A stretch of 64,000 nt of DNA, from positions 58,517 to 122,516 of the forward strand of contig DDSV01000049.1 in the NCBI GenBank assembly GCA_002344215.1. The letters run 5' to 3'. Source of the stretch: Akkermansiaceae bacterium UBA2381 (GTDB lineage: Bacteria > Verrucomicrobiota > Verrucomicrobiia > Verrucomicrobiales > DEV007). Made by a program: the position numbers and the translations under genes. The notes below the pieces were generated by a model. That model saw only the letters and a program-made list of their open reading frames with translations, did not search any database and had not been told where the DNA came from. The number at the start of each line of letters is the position of its first letter. Within the stretch, counting starts at the first letter, position 1. This document shows, in pieces, positions 1 to 9,133 of this stretch.

Positions 1-2955
1 AAGTGGGTCGCCCTCGGGGCTCCCTGGCCCGAGGAAAAAATGACCAAGGCCGAAGGCGACGAAAACGGCTTCACCGAAGAGGATAAAAACTGGTGGGCGA
101 TCAAGCCGGTCGCCGATCCCGCCCCACCGGCTGTTTCCAAGGCAAATGACGGCTGGGCGAAAAGCCCGATCGACCGCTTCATCGCCGCGAAGCTCGAAGA
201 GAAAAAACTCCAGCCCGCCGCTGCCGCCGACGCGGGCGAGCTCGTGCGCCGCCTCTTCTTCGATCTGCACGGCCTGCCTCCGGGATCGGAGGACGTCCTT
301 GCCTTCGAAAAAGCCTTTGCTGAAAATCCTGACAAGGCCACCACGGAGCTCGTCGACCGCCTCCTTGCGAGTCCGCGCTACGGCGAGCGCTGGGGCCAGC
401 ACTGGCTCGATGTGGTCCGCTACGCCGAGAGCGACGGCTATCGCGCCGATGACTACCGTCCCGAGACCTGGATGTATCGCGACTACGTGATCCGTTCCTT
501 CAACGGGGACAAGCCCTACCGTCAGTTCATCCGCGAGCAACTCGCCGCCGACGAATTCGCCGCGGACGATCCGGATACCCTCATCGCAACGGCCTTCATG
601 CGTCTTGGCATTTATGAATGGAATCAGCGCAACGCACGCATGCAGTGGGATCTCATTCTCACAGAGATGACGAACGTCACGAGCGAGGCCTTTCTCGGAC
701 TCGGCATGGGCTGCGCCCAGTGTCACGACCACAAGTTCGACCCCATTCTTCAGAAGGATTATTTCGCCCTGCAGTCCTTTTTCAATACGACCTGGTGGCC
801 CGAAGATCAGACCCTTGCGACTCCGGAGGAGCGGAAGGCCCACGACCTGAAACTGGCCGAGTGGGAGACAGCGACAAAAGAGATCCGGACCGAGCTCGAT
901 GCGATGACCCAACCCGTCCTCGAATCCAAGCGCAAGGGAGCGGTGATCCAGTTCCCCGACGACGTTCAGAAAATTTACTGGAAACCCGCCTCCGGGCGCA
1001 CCGCCCACGAGGAGCAGCTCGCCCAGCTCGTGCAGCGTCAGGTCGACTTTGAATACCGTCGTGTCGACTGGAAGAAAACTTTCGCCAAGGACGAGAAAAA
1101 GCTCGCCCGCCACACCGAGCTGACCGAGGCGCTCAAGAAGTTCGATTCCCTCAAGCCCGCTCCGCTGCCCGCCGCTTTTGTCACGACCGATACGGGAAAC
1201 AAACCCGGAGAAACCCTGATGAAACGCCGCGGCAAGGACGAGGTCGTCGAGCCTGCCTTTCTGACCCTGTTAGGCCATCCCGCGCCCGAGATCAAACCCA
1301 CGGAAAAGACGACGGGGCGCCGCACCGCCCTCGCTGACTGGATCGCGAGTGAAAAGAATCCCTTTACGGCCCGCGTCATGGTCAACCGCGTCTGGCAACG
1401 CCACTTCGCCGAGGGACTCGTCGCGACTCCGAATGATCTCGGCATGCTCGGCGAAGCTCCGAGCCATCCGGAACTGCTCGACTGGCTCACGACCCGTTTC
1501 CTTGAGGACGATTGGAAGTTGAAGAATCTCCACCGCCTCATCATGACGAGTGCGACCTACCGCCAGACCGCGCGGCGCGAGCCGACGAGCGACGAGGAAA
1601 TCGCCGACCCGGCCAACCGTCTCCTCTGGCGTTTCCCTCCCCAGCGTCTCGACGCTGAGCAACTTCGCGATGCCACTCTCGCTGCCTCGGGAGAGCTGAC
1701 CCATCGCGAAGGCGGTCCGGCGGTCGACGGCACTGCGCCGAACCGCAGCGTCTACATGAAAAAGCGCCGCAATACTCCTGACCTGATGATGGGTGAGTTC
1801 GATTCCCCGGCAGGGTTCAGTTCGACGCCGAACCGCATCCCCACGACGACGCCCCTCCAATCTCTCCTGCTGGTCAACGGGGAGTGGTCGCTCTCCCGCG
1901 CCAACGCCTTTGCGAAGCGTCTTCTCAAGGGCAAGTCGGAGTTCGGCCCCGAGGAAATCCGCGAAGCCTATCGCGTCGCCTACGGACGCGAGGCGCTCAC
2001 AAGCGAGGTCGAGGGCGCCAGGGCCTTCGTCGAATCCCAGGCCGGAACGGTCACGACGGCGGCGCCCGCTGCGGTGGACAAGTTCCCCAACGAGACCGGT
2101 CTGCGCCCCACCGCCGCCATTTTCAAGGACGTGAAGTCCATCGAACTCGGTGAGAAATCGCTCTGGATCCAGCCCGGAAGTCGCTTCGAGCACCTTGAGG
2201 TCAAGGGACTGGAGTTGCCTGACGAAGAGTTCACGATCGAAGCCGTGACCACGCTCGACCGGGTCTACGAAGATTCTTCGGTCAACACCCTCATCGGCCG
2301 ATGGAATGGTAGCGCCGACGAGATCGGCTGGTCTGTCGGGGTCACCAGTACGAAGTCGCGTTTCGACCCGCAGAACTTCATCGTCCAGATCGTCGGAGAC
2401 GACTTTCAGAAAAACCGCATCTCCGAGGTCGTTGCCTCGGGCCTGCGCGTGCCGCTGAACAAGCCGGTCTATCTCGCCGTCTCGATTTCGGCAAAACCAT
2501 CCAAGGAGGACCCGAACAAAGGTTTCGTCACCTTCTACCTGAAGGATCTCTCCGATCCGAACGCACCGATGCAGAGCGAAAGGGTGCAGCATCAGGTCGT
2601 GGGTGGTTTGTCAGTAGATGACAAGGTGGCCACCTTTGTCGGCAGCCGCGATCAAAAGGGCCACCTCTGGGATGGACAGATCGCCCGCCTCACCATCAGC
2701 AAGGGGTCGCTCGACAAGTTGCAACTCCTCACCTATCCCCAGCGCTCCGATGCTGAATCGCTCGTTGCCGCGCCGACCCGTCTCATCGACTGGAAATTCG
2801 CCGGTACCGACGGCGAGACACCCGCACCCAACACCGCGTGGAGGCGTGAGATCATCAGTGCTCCATCGAGCGATGCCCCTCCGCAACTCCTCGGAGCCGT
2901 AACCGACTTCTGTCACGCTCTCCTCAACTCAAACGAATTTCTGTATCTACATTGA
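1..2955 (+). CDS. DUF1549/DUF1553 protein with PSCyt1-type head (5' end outside window)
   Basis: Large envelope protein of a family typical of Planctomycetes and Verrucomicrobia, usually paired with DUF1501 proteins; its reaction is not established. The frame is open from base 1, and the residues before the first ATG at 40 read KWVALGAPWPEE, the usual end of a PSCyt1 cytochrome-like head, so the true start lies upstream and the ATG at 40 is internal. DUF1549 covers about residues 50-260 with the motif CAQCHDHKFDP near 709-741, a possible haem or metal site. DUF1553 covers about residues 437-660 and resumes at the very C-terminus (CHALLNSNEFLYLH). Between these parts, about residues 700-910, lies a LamG-like beta-sandwich (for example LIGRWNG and LWDGQIARL). 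The DUF1501 gene follows after 80 bases. Confidence 0.9.
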   Translation, partial: KWVALGAPWPEEKMTKAEGDENGFTEEDKNWWAIKPVADPAPPAVSKANDGWAKSPIDRFIAAKLEEKKLQPAAAADAGELVRRLFFDLHGLPPGSEDVLAFEKAFAENPDKATTELVDRLLASPRYGERWGQHWLDVVRYAESDGYRADDYRPETWMYRDYVIRSFNGDKPYRQFIREQLAADEFAADDPDTLIATAFMRLGIYEWNQRNARMQWDLILTEMTNVTSEAFLGLGMGCAQCHDHKFDPILQKDYFALQSFFNTTWWPEDQTLATPEERKAHDLKLAEWETATKEIRTELDAMTQPVLESKRKGAVIQFPDDVQKIYWKPASGRTAHEEQLAQLVQRQVDFEYRRVDWKKTFAKDEKKLARHTELTEALKKFDSLKPAPLPAAFVTTDTGNKPGETLMKRRGKDEVVEPAFLTLLGHPAPEIKPTEKTTGRRTALADWIASEKNPFTARVMVNRVWQRHFAEGLVATPNDLGMLGEAPSHPELLDWLTTRFLEDDWKLKNLHRLIMTSATYRQTARREPTSDEEIADPANRLLWRFPPQRLDAEQLRDATLAASGELTHREGGPAVDGTAPNRSVYMKKRRNTPDLMMGEFDSPAGFSSTPNRIPTTTPLQSLLLVNGEWSLSRANAFAKRLLKGKSEFGPEEIREAYRVAYGREALTSEVEGARAFVESQAGTVTTAAPAAVDKFPNETGLRPTAAIFKDVKSIELGEKSLWIQPGSRFEHLEVKGLELPDEEFTIEAVTTLDRVYEDSSVNTLIGRWNGSADEIGWSVGVTSTKSRFDPQNFIVQIVGDDFQKNRISEVVASGLRVPLNKPVYLAVSISAKPSKEDPNKGFVTFYLKDLSDPNAPMQSERVQHQVVGGLSVDDKVATFVGSRDQKGHLWDGQIARLTISKGSLDKLQLLTYPQRSDAESLVAAPTRLIDWKFAGTDGETPAPNTAWRREIISAPSSDAPPQLLGAVTDFCHALLNSNEFLYLH

Positions 2956-3035
2956 GCCGCCAAGGCACCACTCCTCACCAACCTTTTACTTTTCACCTTC
3001 CCACCTTTTACCGCGGCCACCGGCCGCCCCCAGCC

Positions 3036-4466
3036 ATGTCCTTCTGCCATCGAATCGACCAACCCGCGAGCCGTCGCGAATTTCTCACCCGTGCCGGAGC
3101 CGGTTTCGGCGCAGTCGCCCTTTCGGCCCTGACCGGGGAAAAGCTCCTCGCCTCGACCGGATTCCCCAATCCGGTCGGTGCAAAAATTCCGCAGCGCTTC
3201 GGGCGGGCCAAAAACATCATCTGGCTTTTCATGGAGGGCGGGCCGAGCCACCTCGATCTCTTTGACCCGAAACCGCTCCTCAACAAACTCGCCGGGCAGA
3301 CCCTGCCTGACAGCTTCGAGCGACCCGTCACCGCGATGGGCGAGGTCAACTCACCCTTGCTCGAGTGCAAACGGAAGTGGGCACAACACGGCGAGAGCGG
3401 CCTCTGGATCTCGGACTGGCTCCCCCAACACTCGAAGATCGCCGATGAGCTTTGCGTGATCCGTTCCTGTGTTTCCGACGGAATCAACCATGCCGGCGGA
3501 GTCTGCCAGATGAACACAGGTTCTGTCTTCGGTGGTCGTCCCTCGCTCGGATCATGGGTCTCCTACGGCATCGGTACAGAAAACAACAGCCTCCCCGGTT
3601 TCGTTGTCATCAAGGACTCGAATTCCATGGTCGTGAACGGCGCGCGCACCTGGGGTTCGGGTTTCATCCCGGCGGTGCATCAGGGTGTTCTCTTTGAGAA
3701 CGGAGTTGAGCCGATCAAAAACCTCAACAACCCCTCCGGCGTGAGCGACGCCCGCCAGAAGCAGAAGCTCGACTTTCTCGAACAGCTCAACCGCGAACAC
3801 TACGCGGCGCGTTCCACTAACACTGATCTCGAAGCGCGCATCCGCAGCTATGAGCTTGCTTTCCAAATGCAGGCCGAGGCACCCGAGGCGATCGACCTCG
3901 CCAGCGAACCCGATCACATCAAGACCCTTTACGGTCTCGACAACAAGGAGACCGAAGTCTACGGCCGCCAGTGTCTTATGGCCCGCCGCCTCATCGAACG
4001 CGGGGTGCGTTTTGTCCAGCTCTATCATGGAGCCGGAAGCAAATGGGACAGCCACGCAAAGATGGAGGAAAACCACGGGCGTCTCTGCAACAATGTCGAT
4101 GTGCCCATCGTCGGACTGATTCAGGACCTCAAGCAACGAGGACTGCTCGAGGACACGCTTGTGATCTGGGGCGGTGAATTCGGCCGCACTCCCATGAGCG
4201 AGAAGGGCGACGGTCGCGACCACAACCCGACCGGTTTCACCATGTGGATGGCGGGCGGCGGTGTCAAAGGCGGTCAGACCATCGGAGCGACCGACGAACT
4301 CGGTCTTTATGCGATCGAGGACAAGATGCACGTCCACGACATTCACGCAACCATTATGGGTCTGTTAGGACTTGATCACACCGAAGTCGTCTACATGCAC
4401 AAGGGCCGACCGGAACGGGTCGACCTGAACGAGGGCCATGTGAATGAGGCGCTCTTCGCTGGATAA
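3036..4466 (+). CDS. DUF1501 family protein, Tat-exported
   Basis: Member of the DUF1501 family, an alkaline-phosphatase/sulfatase-like fold commonly encoded next to DUF1549/DUF1553 proteins; the substrate is unknown. The frame opens at 2952, but I chose the ATG at 3036 because it places a twin-arginine signal (SRREFLTRAGAGFGAVALSAL region, RR near residue 13) at the N-terminus; the earlier start would put about 28 unrelated residues in front of it. Family landmarks visible are NIIWLFMEGGPSHLDLFDPK near the N-terminus, GGEFGRTPMSE and DHNPTGFTMWMAGGG towards the C-terminus, and the terminal HDIHATIMGLLGLDH. It is 476 aa, normal for the family. It follows the gene ending at 2955 and is probably co-transcribed with it. 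Confidence 0.9.
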   Translation: MSFCHRIDQPASRREFLTRAGAGFGAVALSALTGEKLLASTGFPNPVGAKIPQRFGRAKNIIWLFMEGGPSHLDLFDPKPLLNKLAGQTLPDSFERPVTAMGEVNSPLLECKRKWAQHGESGLWISDWLPQHSKIADELCVIRSCVSDGINHAGGVCQMNTGSVFGGRPSLGSWVSYGIGTENNSLPGFVVIKDSNSMVVNGARTWGSGFIPAVHQGVLFENGVEPIKNLNNPSGVSDARQKQKLDFLEQLNREHYAARSTNTDLEARIRSYELAFQMQAEAPEAIDLASEPDHIKTLYGLDNKETEVYGRQCLMARRLIERGVRFVQLYHGAGSKWDSHAKMEENHGRLCNNVDVPIVGLIQDLKQRGLLEDTLVIWGGEFGRTPMSEKGDGRDHNPTGFTMWMAGGGVKGGQTIGATDELGLYAIEDKMHVHDIHATIMGLLGLDHTEVVYMHKGRPERVDLNEGHVNEALFAG

Positions 4467-4468
4467 GC

Positions 4469-5581
4469 TCAGGTCACCTCTCCGATCAGCATTCCCACGA
4501 CATCGTCGAGCGCTTTACGACAGTCCTCGCTTCCCTGATTCGTGCAGGCAAGGAGGGCAAAGTCCTTTTCCGGCGCGAGCCAGGCGACGCTGTAGTTCAT
4601 CGTATTGCTACCGTTGTGACTGAGGACCCGGCCTCCCCAGCTGCGCTCCAGGTCCAGCCATCCGAAGGCGTAGGGTTCGCCTTCCTGCGTGGCGGTGTGG
4701 AGCCGCTTGTAGGTGGCGGCCTTCAGCAGTTTGCCCCTCCCGTTTGCTCCCGCGAGGTGTTCGGCCACAAATTTCGCCCAATCGCCGAGGGACATATGGA
4801 CCGTGCCCGCCGGACCGAGCACCGGCAGGTTGTCCACCGCAGCCCCGTTCTCCGGCATTGGCTTGCCGTCCTCTCCATGAGGCCATGGCTGATCGATTTC
4901 CCCTGGAGTTCCGGTGCCTCCGAAACCGGCCCCGGTGATCCCGAGCGGGGTGAAAATAGCCCTCCGCATCTGCTCCTCCCAGGGCAAATTCATGACCTTC
5001 TCGAGCATGTGGCCGGCGATGACATATCCCCAGTTGGAATACAGATGCTTTTCGCCCGGTTCAGGCAAGTTCCTCCATCCAATCGCCATCTCCAGGGCCT
5101 TCGCGCGTTGCGAAACAATGTCTCTTCCAGCCCGGGCAGCTTCCGGCCAGGATGGATTTGCCGGAAGGCCGGACCAGTGGCTGAGGAAATGGGTCAGCGT
5201 CGCCGTCCGGAGGGGAGAACGGTTCAGTCCTCGCTCCCCTCGAAACACCTCCTCCAGGCTTGTCTCCCATTTGATCTTCCCGGCTTCCACCGCGACCCCC
5301 GCCAGGGTCGAGGTCATCGCTTTGGTATTCGAACCCAGATGCCAGAGATCATCGACCGTAGCGACCACCTCAGAGTCGATTTTGCGGACCCCGGTGACAG
5401 CAACACTCTGCACCCCGGCACTGGTGACAATGGCCCCGCCGAGAGCGGGCAGCTTGTACTGAACCCGAATAGCCTCGAGTTTCGACTTCCACTCCGGCTT
5501 GTTCTCTTCCGCTGCGGCAAAGCGGACGACAGGAAGAGCGGCGGCAGTGGCGAGAAACCGGCGACGGGTCAGGAAAGGCAT
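4469..5581 (-). CDS. Serine hydrolase, beta-lactamase class C family, Tat-exported
   Basis: Penicillin-binding-protein/class C beta-lactamase fold hydrolase, 370 aa, acting outside the cytoplasm. The N-terminus MPFLTRRRFLATAAALP is a twin-arginine signal. The catalytic SxxK motif is SNTK (residues 84-87), the YxN motif is YSN (181-183) and the third motif is HNG (322-324) in place of KTG, which is common in esterase and peptidase members of this family. Whether it cuts beta-lactams, esters or D-peptides cannot be told from sequence. It converges on the DUF1501 gene with only 2 bases between stop codons. Confidence 0.88.
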   Translation of the reverse strand: MPFLTRRRFLATAAALPVVRFAAAEENKPEWKSKLEAIRVQYKLPALGGAIVTSAGVQSVAVTGVRKIDSEVVATVDDLWHLGSNTKAMTSTLAGVAVEAGKIKWETSLEEVFRGERGLNRSPLRTATLTHFLSHWSGLPANPSWPEAARAGRDIVSQRAKALEMAIGWRNLPEPGEKHLYSNWGYVIAGHMLEKVMNLPWEEQMRRAIFTPLGITGAGFGGTGTPGEIDQPWPHGEDGKPMPENGAAVDNLPVLGPAGTVHMSLGDWAKFVAEHLAGANGRGKLLKAATYKRLHTATQEGEPYAFGWLDLERSWGGRVLSHNGSNTMNYSVAWLAPEKDFALLACTNQGSEDCRKALDDVVGMLIGEVT

Positions 5582-5663
5582 TACCCTTAGCTAGCAAAAC
5601 AGGAACCGGGATTCAAGTGCGACCTGAAGCCCATCAATCGGTTCACCTAACTGCAACCAGATC

Positions 5664-5930
5664 CTAGCGATACACATCCCGGCGATGCCCCACTGCCACC
5701 ACGAGGACATACAGTTCTGCATCACGAATCTGACAAAGAATACGGTAATCTCCGACACGGTAGCGCCAGAGCCCTGCCAGGTCCGCCTTCAGCCCCTTAC
5801 CAAAGCGACGGGGATCTCCCTCGCCAGCGACCCGCTCATCGAGATAAGCGATAATTTCCACCTGAGCCTGAGGCCCGAGCTTCTTCAGCTCCTTCAAGGC
5901 GCGTTCGTCAAACTTATAAACCCAGTTCAC
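5664..5930 (-). CDS. RelE/ParE-family toxin
   Basis: Small basic protein of 88 aa with the RelE fold pattern: MNWVYKFDERALKELKKLG, then GLKADLAGLWRYRVGDYRILCQI and a C-terminal VVAVGHRRDVY. RelE toxins cleave mRNA in the ribosomal A site; the basic residues and the arginines in GHRRDVY fit this group. It lies downstream of, and overlaps by 17 bases, the ribbon-helix-helix antitoxin gene 5914-6120, the standard antitoxin-first order with translational coupling. It reads leftward and ends 82 bases before the serine hydrolase start. Confidence 0.88.
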   Translation of the reverse strand: MNWVYKFDERALKELKKLGPQAQVEIIAYLDERVAGEGDPRRFGKGLKADLAGLWRYRVGDYRILCQIRDAELYVLVVAVGHRRDVYR

Positions 5931-6120
5931 GCTTCACTTCCTCGGCCGAATGGATCTTCCCCGGGCTCTTCAAGCGCTCGGTGGCGAGATAGATATCCTC
6001 AAGGTCCTCAAGATGCTCAAGGATCGCTTCGCGAGCGTAATAGGTCTTGGTGCGACCGGTGAGCTTCGCAAGGCGCTCCAGTCGCTCCTCGATATCAGAG
6101 TCCAGTCGGATCGCAAGCAT
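5914..6120 (-). CDS. RelB/DUF6290-type ribbon-helix-helix antitoxin
   Basis: 68 aa protein with an N-terminal ribbon-helix-helix DNA-binding segment (MLAIRLDSDIEERLERLAKL, then GRTKTYYAREAI) and an acidic C-terminal helix that should wrap the toxin. It is the first gene of a two-gene unit with the RelE-like toxin. A perfect 8-bp inverted repeat with a 4-base spacer sits just upstream of the start codon (6135-6154), the likely autoregulatory operator. Confidence 0.87.
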   Translation of the reverse strand: MLAIRLDSDIEERLERLAKLTGRTKTYYAREAILEHLEDLEDIYLATERLKSPGKIHSAEEVKRELGL

Positions 6121-6134
6121 GAGTCAACGATACA

Positions 6135-6154
6135 TTGCTATACGTGTATAGCAA
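6135..6154. promoter_or_regulatory. Inverted repeat, likely RelB operator
   Basis: TTGCTATA and TATAGCAA are perfect inverted repeats separated by CGTG, 15-34 bases upstream of the antitoxin start codon. Ribbon-helix-helix antitoxins bind short palindromes of this kind overlapping their own promoter. The TATA-containing arms could also hold the -10 element on the minus strand. Confidence 0.6.
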
Positions 6155-6180
6155 GTTGCAATCTAACAGGTAAGCCCCGC

Positions 6181-6432
6181 TCACCCCTTCGCCAACTCGC
6201 CCTCGGCCCATTCCCGGGCCTTTTCGAAACTACAGTTCTCGAGAAAATGATTGAGCCGGGGCGGAACCTCCGCGCGATGATCCGCATGAAAGGCCATGAT
6301 GGACTCCGACACTTCCCGAAGCCGGGCCAACTGTGCCTCAGGATCACGCTCGCGAAGCTCCCCGTCCCCGATCACGCGGAGCCGCTCTTCGAGAAGCCCG
6401 ACCAATTCCCTCAATTCTGTCTTTCCGATCAT
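6181..6432 (-). CDS. Small helical protein of unknown function
   Basis: 83 aa, rich in Glu, Arg and Leu, predicted almost wholly helical (MIGKTELRELVGLLEERLRV and a C-terminal EKAREWAEGELAKG). I do not recognise a family. An upstream TTG at 6444 is possible, but the ATG at 6432 gives a normal N-terminus. It follows the permease gene (stop at 6484) on the same strand with 51 bases between, so it may be the second gene of that unit. Even codon use in this frame supports it as real. Confidence 0.55.
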   Translation of the reverse strand: MIGKTELRELVGLLEERLRVIGDGELRERDPEAQLARLREVSESIMAFHADHRAEVPPRLNHFLENCSFEKAREWAEGELAKG

Positions 6433-6483
6433 TCCCCTACCCAACAGGGTTAACCCGAACAGTCAACTGTGTTGGGTTATGCT

Positions 6484-8352
6484 TCAGCGGAACGGCCACA
6501 AGAGCGGAATCAGCAGCGAGGCAACCACCCAGAGCACCAGATTCAGGGGCACCCCGATACGGGGAAAGTCGGTGAACTTGTATCCCCCCGCCCCGTAGAC
6601 GTAGGTATTGGTCTGGTAGCCGATCGGCGTCGCAAAACTGGCGCTGCACCCGAAGATGAGCGCGACGATGAAGGGTCGCGCATCAACTCCGATTTCCCCC
6701 TGCCAGGAGATCTTTTCCGCAATCCCGATGACGATGGGCGTGAGAAGCGCCGCCACGGCATTGTTGCTGATCAGTTCGGTCAACGTGGAACTGAGGAGAT
6801 ACACGATCGCCAGAATGACAAAGGGCGAAAAATCCCCGCAGAGCGACATGATGCCACCCACGAGTTGTTGCGCGGCACCACTCTGATCCATCGCCAGACC
6901 CAGCGCGAGCATGCCGAAAATGAGGAAGAGGATGTTCCACTGGATGGACTCGTAGGCCTGCTGAGCCGTGACGCAACGGGTCAGGATCATGGCAAGGGCG
7001 GCGAGGATCGCGAGCGCAGGGATTCCGAGAAGGTCAAAGGTCGCGCCGATGATAAAGGCAAGGGCAATCCCGACTCCGAGTCGGACCTTTTTCTTGTCGA
7101 CGAGCGGCTCGGGCGTTTCCGAAAGGCTGACAAAGTCCTTCTGTTCCTGAAGGCGTCTGAAGGTCTCCGGTTCCCCTTCCATAAAGAGGGTGTCACCAAA
7201 AGCCAGTCTCACCTTGTTGAGCGTATCGTGCAGGTTCACCCCCTGGCGGTGAATCGCGAGGACGTTGATTCCGTGGTTCCTGCGGAATCCGATCTCTTTC
7301 AGGGTTTTCCCGACCATCTGCGAACGGGGCCCGATGATGCCTTCGATAAGCTTCAACTCCCGGGTTTCGACCTGGGTGATCTGGAGATCGTTCTGCCCCT
7401 CGAAGGTGACTCCGGGATCTTTCCTGAGTTCCTTGAAGGCCTGACCGTGAAGAATGAGGAGAAGCTTGTCCTTTTCAAAAATGACCAGTTCATCAATCGG
7501 CACATCAAGACTGCGCCCCCGTCGCCGCACCTCGAGAACACGCGCCTTCGGGTAGGTCTTGAGGAGACTTTCCACGAGCGTCTTCCCGACGAGAGGTGAG
7601 CCGGGTTCGACTTGAAACTGAGTCAACACTTCCCGGGTCAGGTCGGGATCGATCAATTCGGATAGTGAACTTCGCGAGGGAAGGAGCTTTCGCCCGATGA
7701 AGAGAATGTAGACGAATCCAACCAGCAGATAGACAATTCCGAGCTGGGTGACCTCGAACATTCCGAAGGCTCTCTGTCCGTATTCCTGAGCCACCCCGTC
7801 AATGATAAGGGTTGTTGAGGTGCCGGTAAGAGTGCAGGTGCCACCTAAAATTGATGCAAAAGAGAGGGGAATAAGCAGTTTCGAGGCGCGGAGTCCGGTG
7901 GCGCGGGCATGGGCGAGGACGATGGGGAGAAACACAACGACGATGGGCGTATTGTTCACAAAGGCGGAAAGCAGCGCCACCATCGTCATCATGACGAGGA
8001 GGACCCGAAGCTCACTTTTTCCGGCGACTCGTGAGAAAAACTTCCCCATCACATCGATTACTCCGGTCCGCTCCAGACCTGCACTGAGGACGAACATGCA
8101 CGCCACAGTGATGGGGGCCCCATTGCTGAAAACACTAAGGATCCCCCGCTCGATCGCCTTTCCATTCTCAATGACATCGTTGAGCGGAAGCACTCCCAGA
8201 AGCATTAGGAGACCCAGCGCGGAGAGAGCGACCACATCAGGAGCGGCCCACTCCCGGAAAAACCCGAGAATGACCAGAATCAAGATCCCATAGACCGCGG
8301 CAATGGTCAGGTTGAAATCCGGGACGAGGGGCTGAATCCAATCGATAATCAC
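6484..8352 (-). CDS. SLC13-type (ArsB/NhaD superfamily) permease with two RCK_C domains
   Basis: 622 aa inner-membrane transporter. The N-terminal half and C-terminal half each carry hydrophobic helices typical of the divalent anion:Na+ symporter (DASS/CitMHS) group, with the conserved FVNNTPIVVVFLPIV near residue 131 and the matching repeat LISNNAVAALLTPIVIGIA in the C-terminal half. Between them, about residues 205-375, are two TrkA-C/RCK_C cytosolic modules (one reads GSPLVGKTLVESLL, the other GPRSQMVGKTLKEIGFRR). This architecture is seen in bacterial sulfate or dicarboxylate transporters; the substrate cannot be assigned here. It is divergent from the methyltransferase gene, sharing a 79-base promoter region. 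Confidence 0.88.
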   Translation of the reverse strand: MIIDWIQPLVPDFNLTIAAVYGILILVILGFFREWAAPDVVALSALGLLMLLGVLPLNDVIENGKAIERGILSVFSNGAPITVACMFVLSAGLERTGVIDVMGKFFSRVAGKSELRVLLVMMTMVALLSAFVNNTPIVVVFLPIVLAHARATGLRASKLLIPLSFASILGGTCTLTGTSTTLIIDGVAQEYGQRAFGMFEVTQLGIVYLLVGFVYILFIGRKLLPSRSSLSELIDPDLTREVLTQFQVEPGSPLVGKTLVESLLKTYPKARVLEVRRRGRSLDVPIDELVIFEKDKLLLILHGQAFKELRKDPGVTFEGQNDLQITQVETRELKLIEGIIGPRSQMVGKTLKEIGFRRNHGINVLAIHRQGVNLHDTLNKVRLAFGDTLFMEGEPETFRRLQEQKDFVSLSETPEPLVDKKKVRLGVGIALAFIIGATFDLLGIPALAILAALAMILTRCVTAQQAYESIQWNILFLIFGMLALGLAMDQSGAAQQLVGGIMSLCGDFSPFVILAIVYLLSSTLTELISNNAVAALLTPIVIGIAEKISWQGEIGVDARPFIVALIFGCSASFATPIGYQTNTYVYGAGGYKFTDFPRIGVPLNLVLWVVASLLIPLLWPFR

Positions 8353-8431
8353 ATCGCAACCATAGAGGCGACCCGTTTGATTCCAAGTCTGCGATTGCAG
8401 TCTTTTGCGGGAATCGCTACGATCTCGCCAA

Positions 8432-8770
8432 ATGATGACTGCGGAACGCCCTCCGACTGAGTTTGAAAGCCGGGTCTACGATGCCCTCCAACTGGTCCCG
8501 CGCGGGAAAGTCACGACCTATGGACTAATGGCACGGTATCTCTCATGCGGCTCCCCGAGGGCGATCGGTCAGGCCCTGCGGCGGAATCCCTTTGCGCCCG
8601 AAACCCCCTGCCATCGTGTTGTTAACGCAAACCTCACTATCGGCGGATTTTTCGGCACGGTTAAGGGCACTCCGATTGAGAGAAAGCGAAACCTGCTTTT
8701 GAACGAGGGCGTTATTTTCCGCAAGGACGGTTCCATCGATCCCGCCTGCTGCTATCGCTTCGATGAGTGA
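8432..8770 (+). CDS. Stand-alone MGMT/ATL-type DNA-binding protein with active-site Cys
   Basis: 112 aa protein made only of the C-terminal domain of O6-alkylguanine-DNA alkyltransferase. The helix-turn-helix with the Arg finger is in GSPRAIGQALRRNP and the active-site motif is PCHRV (residues 59-63, Cys60). Alkyltransferase-like proteins of similar length usually replace this Cys with Trp; here it is kept, so alkyl transfer is possible. The frame opens at 8405, but the ATG at 8432 starts right before the domain and is preferred. It overlaps the next gene by 8 bases (8763-8770). Confidence 0.85.
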   Translation: MMTAERPPTEFESRVYDALQLVPRGKVTTYGLMARYLSCGSPRAIGQALRRNPFAPETPCHRVVNANLTIGGFFGTVKGTPIERKRNLLLNEGVIFRKDGSIDPACCYRFDE

Positions 8771-9041
8771 GGAGACCGGAGAATTTGATCCGACGGAGAG
8801 CATGAGGGGCGATCTCGCCGCCTACCTTGCCGATCTCAGGATCTACCGCATGCCATTCGGCAGATACAAAAACTACCACCTCTACACCCTGCCCTACGAG
8901 TATCTTCACTGGTTTGTGGAGAAAGGGGACGGCTTTCCCCAGGGGCGACTCGGCGAGTTGATGGAGTTCGTCTACCACACCAAAGCAAGCGGATCGGAAA
9001 TCGTCTTTTCGCGCCTCGGAAAGAAGGGCTACGATTCCTGA
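8763..9041 (+). CDS. DUF3820 family protein
   Basis: 92 aa protein with the DUF3820 core: MPFGRYKNYHLYTLPYEYL followed by HWFVEKGDGFPQGRLGELM. The family is small, widespread and of unknown function. The start overlaps the end of the alkyltransferase-like gene (ATGAGTGA), which indicates translational coupling. Confidence 0.8.
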   Translation: MSEETGEFDPTESMRGDLAAYLADLRIYRMPFGRYKNYHLYTLPYEYLHWFVEKGDGFPQGRLGELMEFVYHTKASGSEIVFSRLGKKGYDS

Positions 9042-9133
9042 TCCGGGCTAAGGTGTCTCAGGAAGAATCCGGATGATCCGTGTCACCCCGACGACGGCAA
9101 CCCGGGGGAGGTCGAAGACGGCGAGGCCCAGCC

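Noticed and set aside
1270..2592. 440-codon minus ORF
   Set aside because: It is the antisense of the DUF1549/1553 gene, with Arg/Glu-rich composition and no homology.
6469..7599. 376-codon plus ORF
   Set aside because: It is the antisense shadow of the SLC13 permease; composition is charged and low in structure.
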